Of a stretch of 49,599 bases of DNA, positions 47,333 through 49,599 are shown one piece after another. Under the pieces are notes generated by a model, which was not told the origin of the DNA, ran no database searches, and worked only from the letters and a program-made list of their open reading frames with translations. A program made the position numbers and the translations under genes. Source of the stretch: Nostoc sp. TH1S01 (GTDB lineage Bacteria; Cyanobacteriota; Cyanobacteriia; Cyanobacteriales; Nostocaceae); the NCBI GenBank assembly GCA_018993265.1, contig JAGKSW010000094.1, forward strand, positions 1 through 49,599, written 5' to 3'. Each line of letters starts with the position of its first letter. Within the stretch, counting starts at the first letter, position 1.

Positions 47333-49221
47333 GCCAAAGTTGGTACAGCAACTTCTTCTAATTCTGGTAACTTTTCTACAGCCAATGGTGTAGATTGGCT
47401 CGCACCAGACAAGCGTTTTAACAAATTTGGTCTGGGGTCGTGCAGTAAATAGATAATGCGATCGCCTACTTCCCAGTCGTGATTAGCTGGCATAACTTGG
47501 AGACGTTCTTCTCGCTCTAACAGCAGCGGTAGCAACACCCCAGCCCGAATTTTTTCTTGGATGCGTTCTTGTTGACTGTCAAAATCTGCTGCATCCAAAG
47601 TGATTGTCCCTAACTTCACACGTCCGTCATTGAGATACTCATTCCAAGTCTTAATTGTTAATTCACTTACAAAAGCTTGACTCACCGTCTTTTGATTTCC
47701 GGCATTACTAGCTTGAGGATCACGCGGAAACACCGCTAACACCCGTGGAGGGTTAAATTCTTCCGCCGCCCGTTGCGCCAGCACAAAATTTACCTCCCCG
47801 TTACTCGTCATTGCCAAAAAAGTGCCCATCGAAGCCAGTCCCGCTTCTTCCAAAACTCCCGTATCTAGGGCGCTACTAGCAATCACGCGAATATTCTGCT
47901 CGGCGGCTTTTTCGCAGCGTTCCGGGTCGGTGTCAATCATCACAACAGACTCTTCCCGTTCTTGAAAGAAGCGGGCAATTAACAAACTCAAAGGATTACA
48001 ACCGACAATTACCACTCCAGTCGCATCTTTAGAGGTGATTTGTAATAACTGGGCAATTCCGCCAGCCGTTAACCCCTGGCAAACCACAGTCATAATGATG
48101 GTCAAAAATACCAAAGCTTTAATGGCATCTCCACCATTGATGCCATGCTGTGTTAGTAAAATAGCAAATAACGAAGCTACAGAAGCCGAAACAATTCCTC
48201 TGGGAGCCACCCAGCTTAAAAATAATTTCTGTCGCCAGTTGAGGTTACTGTTCCAAGTACAAGCCAGGATATTAATCGGCCGCACCACAAACATCAGTAC
48301 TAAAACAGTTAATACACTACCCCAACCTAGAGCAAACACACTAGCGATCGATAAATCAGCCGCTAACAAAATAAACAGTACAGACACACTGAGAATTGTT
48401 AACTGACCTTTAAAGCTGCGTAATAGTCGTTCTTCCGGTACAGAAGAATTGGCAAAAACCGCACCTGCGACTACCGTTGTCATCACACCTGATTCACTGC
48501 GAATTGTCTGAGCCAGGGAAAACAAACCCCACAATATTGCCAAAACTACAAGGTTTTTCAACTCAAACGACAGCAAACTGGCATATTTGAACACCCAACT
48601 CATCAGGTAGCCACCAACTGCCCCAATTGTTGCACCCACCCCCAAACGCATCAGCAAACCCACAATGGCATTCACTGGGTCAGCATCACCATTGACAATC
48701 GTATCTAAGACAACGAAAGCCAGAATAGCACCCACTGGGTCAATTAAAACCCCTTCGCCCTCTAATAGAGTTGCTACCTGTCGATCTACATTAATTTGTT
48801 TGAGCAGCGGCCCAACTACGGTTGGCCCTGTTACCACGACTATAGAAGCGTAGAGGAAAGCAATATTCCAAGGAAATTCCCCCAGCCAATGCGCTGCCAT
48901 ACTGCCACCCAGTAAGGTGATCAGCGTTCCTAGTGTAACGAGTAATTGCAGGCTGACTGAAACCCTGCCTAATTCTCGCAAATCTAAATTCAGTCCACCT
49001 TCAAATAGGATGATTGCCGTTGCTAAGGAAACAATTACTTCTAATCCTGTACCTAGCAAATGCGGGTGCAACAATCCCAGACCATCAGAGCCGAGGATAA
49101 TGCCCAATAAGAGCAATAAGACGATGCTGGGTACACGCAAGTATGCAGCTATCACTTGGGCGCTAATACCTGCTACAACAGCGATCACCATTTGTAAGGT
49201 GATTTCAAGAGATGCTTCCAT
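47299..49221 (-). CDS. CPA1 sodium/proton antiporter with TrkA-N domain
   Basis: A 640-aa protein. About 12 transmembrane helices in the N-terminal 400 residues have the CPA1/NhaP motifs IVVVTGPTVVGPLL, EGEGVLIDPVGAIL (the ion-binding Asp) and SWVAPRGIVSASVASLFA. The next part (about 400-530) is a TrkA-N-like Rossmann domain (GVVIVGCNPLSLLIARFFQE), where the G-x-G-x-x-G is degenerate (G-C-N-P-L-S), and a TrkA-C-like end (ERIQEKIRAGVLLPLLL). It exchanges Na+ or K+ for H+ and may be regulated by a nucleotide or c-di-AMP. Its 3' end overlaps the cytochrome-b-like gene on the opposite strand by 34 bases. ATG at 49221 is sure. Confidence 0.9.
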   Translation of the reverse strand: MEASLEITLQMVIAVVAGISAQVIAAYLRVPSIVLLLLLGIILGSDGLGLLHPHLLGTGLEVIVSLATAIILFEGGLNLDLRELGRVSVSLQLLVTLGTLITLLGGSMAAHWLGEFPWNIAFLYASIVVVTGPTVVGPLLKQINVDRQVATLLEGEGVLIDPVGAILAFVVLDTIVNGDADPVNAIVGLLMRLGVGATIGAVGGYLMSWVFKYASLLSFELKNLVVLAILWGLFSLAQTIRSESGVMTTVVAGAVFANSSVPEERLLRSFKGQLTILSVSVLFILLAADLSIASVFALGWGSVLTVLVLMFVVRPINILACTWNSNLNWRQKLFLSWVAPRGIVSASVASLFAILLTQHGINGGDAIKALVFLTIIMTVVCQGLTAGGIAQLLQITSKDATGVVIVGCNPLSLLIARFFQEREESVVMIDTDPERCEKAAEQNIRVIASSALDTGVLEEAGLASMGTFLAMTSNGEVNFVLAQRAAEEFNPPRVLAVFPRDPQASNAGNQKTVSQAFVSELTIKTWNEYLNDGRVKLGTITLDAADFDSQQERIQEKIRAGVLLPLLLEREERLQVMPANHDWEVGDRIIYLLHDPRPNLLKRLSGASQSTPLAVEKLPELEEVAVPTLAQLSTSEVSGS

Positions 49222-49580
49222 GTTGTAGATTTTGAGCGATAGATTTCAAAATCTCTTGTAAAGAAGTGTAAAAACTACTTCTCCAGAGTATCGCATTAGA
49301 TCCTTTGTACCTGAGTGACTTTTGATTTTGTTTCATACTTGGTTTTGTACGATACTCTATTGTCATCTAGTTCCTAGAAAAGTGGTAGTTCATTGTCAAG
49401 GGTCAATAGTCATTTATGATTTGTCCTTTGTTAATTCTCCTTTGCACCCCTGCTGTCTTACACCTTCTGTCTGCATCCTCTCTCCGCATCTTAGTTGATT
49501 TGCAACAAAAATTGTTTTTTTGCAAAAGCTGTTGACATCATTGAAAAAATTAGTTAATTTATAAAAGGTTTGATTGCGAT
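49222..49580. other. Intergenic region before tRNA-Glu
   Basis: About 360 bases, AT-rich, with a pyrimidine-rich strand near 49437-49490. It holds the antiporter promoter (leftward) and the tRNA promoter near 49532-49560. No ORF is supported. Confidence 0.45.
49532..49560 (+). promoter_or_regulatory. Promoter of tRNA-Glu
   Basis: -35 TTGACA (49532-49537), 17-base spacer, -10 TAATTT (49555-49560). Start of transcription is expected near 49567, about 14 bases before the mature tRNA 5' end. Confidence 0.65.
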
Positions 49581-49599
49581 GCCCCCATCGTCTAGAGGC
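49581..49599 (+). tRNA. tRNA-Glu (5' part, cut by the window edge)
   Basis: GCCCCCATCGTCTAGAGGC is the start of a cyanobacterial tRNA-Glu: acceptor 5' strand GCCCCCA, then the D arm. Anticodon and 3' end are outside the window, so the assignment rests on the 19 bases seen. Confidence 0.78.

Noticed and set aside
1-49599. CRISPR array
   Set aside because: The direct repeats found are heptads or scattered single copies; none has regular 30-40 base spacers.

Overview
The window looks like chromosomal DNA of a filamentous, heterocyst-type cyanobacterium (Nostoc/Anabaena/Calothrix-like). Reasons: very frequent HIP1 octamers (GCGATCGC), heptad tandem repeats of the TTCACAC/TTCATAC kind, cyanobacteria-restricted families (DUF2839, NIL-domain ferredoxin, thylakoid-type thioredoxin, PetB-like cytochrome b) and an AT-rich, loosely packed layout with many stand-alone genes. 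The genus is inferred, not shown. No rRNA gene or CRISPR array is present. One tRNA (Glu) begins at the right edge.

Layout. 1-1860: the 3' end of a TnpB (IS200/IS605-type) element and its right-end hairpin sit inside a TetR-family regulator gene that has lost its DNA-binding domain. A tautomerase-like gene overlaps the remnant. A glutathione S-transferase gene follows, preceded by two near-identical inverted repeats that look like TetR operators. 1946-5598: short-chain dehydrogenase and P-type cation ATPase. 5977-10762: a MITE-like repeat, a small membrane protein, a secreted protein, a CHAD protein, a DUF3616 protein, a two-cluster ferredoxin and a membrane-anchored thioredoxin. 11206-14088: glycosyltransferase, then a minus-strand pair of threonine synthase and a MoaD/ThiS-like sulfur carrier.

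14591-27936 is the most unusual region: six plus-strand genes, five of them for exported proteins. They are four DUF11/SdrD-type beta-sandwich proteins (842, 184, 507 and about 1073 aa), a 1214-aa protein with Ig-like and invasin-like domains in front of a large predicted outer-membrane barrel, and a 299-aa protein with a possible ThuA-like fold. The barrel gene starts 3 bases after the 507-aa DUF11 gene. I propose that this is a poorly described cell-surface assembly or adhesion locus. A RAYT transposase scrap, a REP-like palindrome and a MITE lie in or beside it.

28280-43336: phosphoglycerate kinase and a divergent UspA protein, a short NB-ARC ATPase without the usual C-terminal repeats, a Tat-exported M23 peptidase, a possible frameshifted micro-peptide gene, a 3D-domain exported protein, a class-III aminotransferase next to a DUF1338 (2-oxoadipate dioxygenase-like) gene, a small exported helical protein, an M48 protease, a DinG-like helicase with degenerate ATPase motifs, DUF2839, and a pyruvate-kinase-like protein. 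43940-49599: an orphan TonB-like protein, a lipase-like hydrolase, a PetB-like cytochrome b with one haem ligand replaced, a CPA1 antiporter with a TrkA-type domain, and the first 19 bases of tRNA-Glu with its promoter.

Most genes look like solitary housekeeping or stress functions. Only a few groups look operonic: thrC-moaD, the aminotransferase-DUF1338 pair, and parts of the DUF11/barrel locus.
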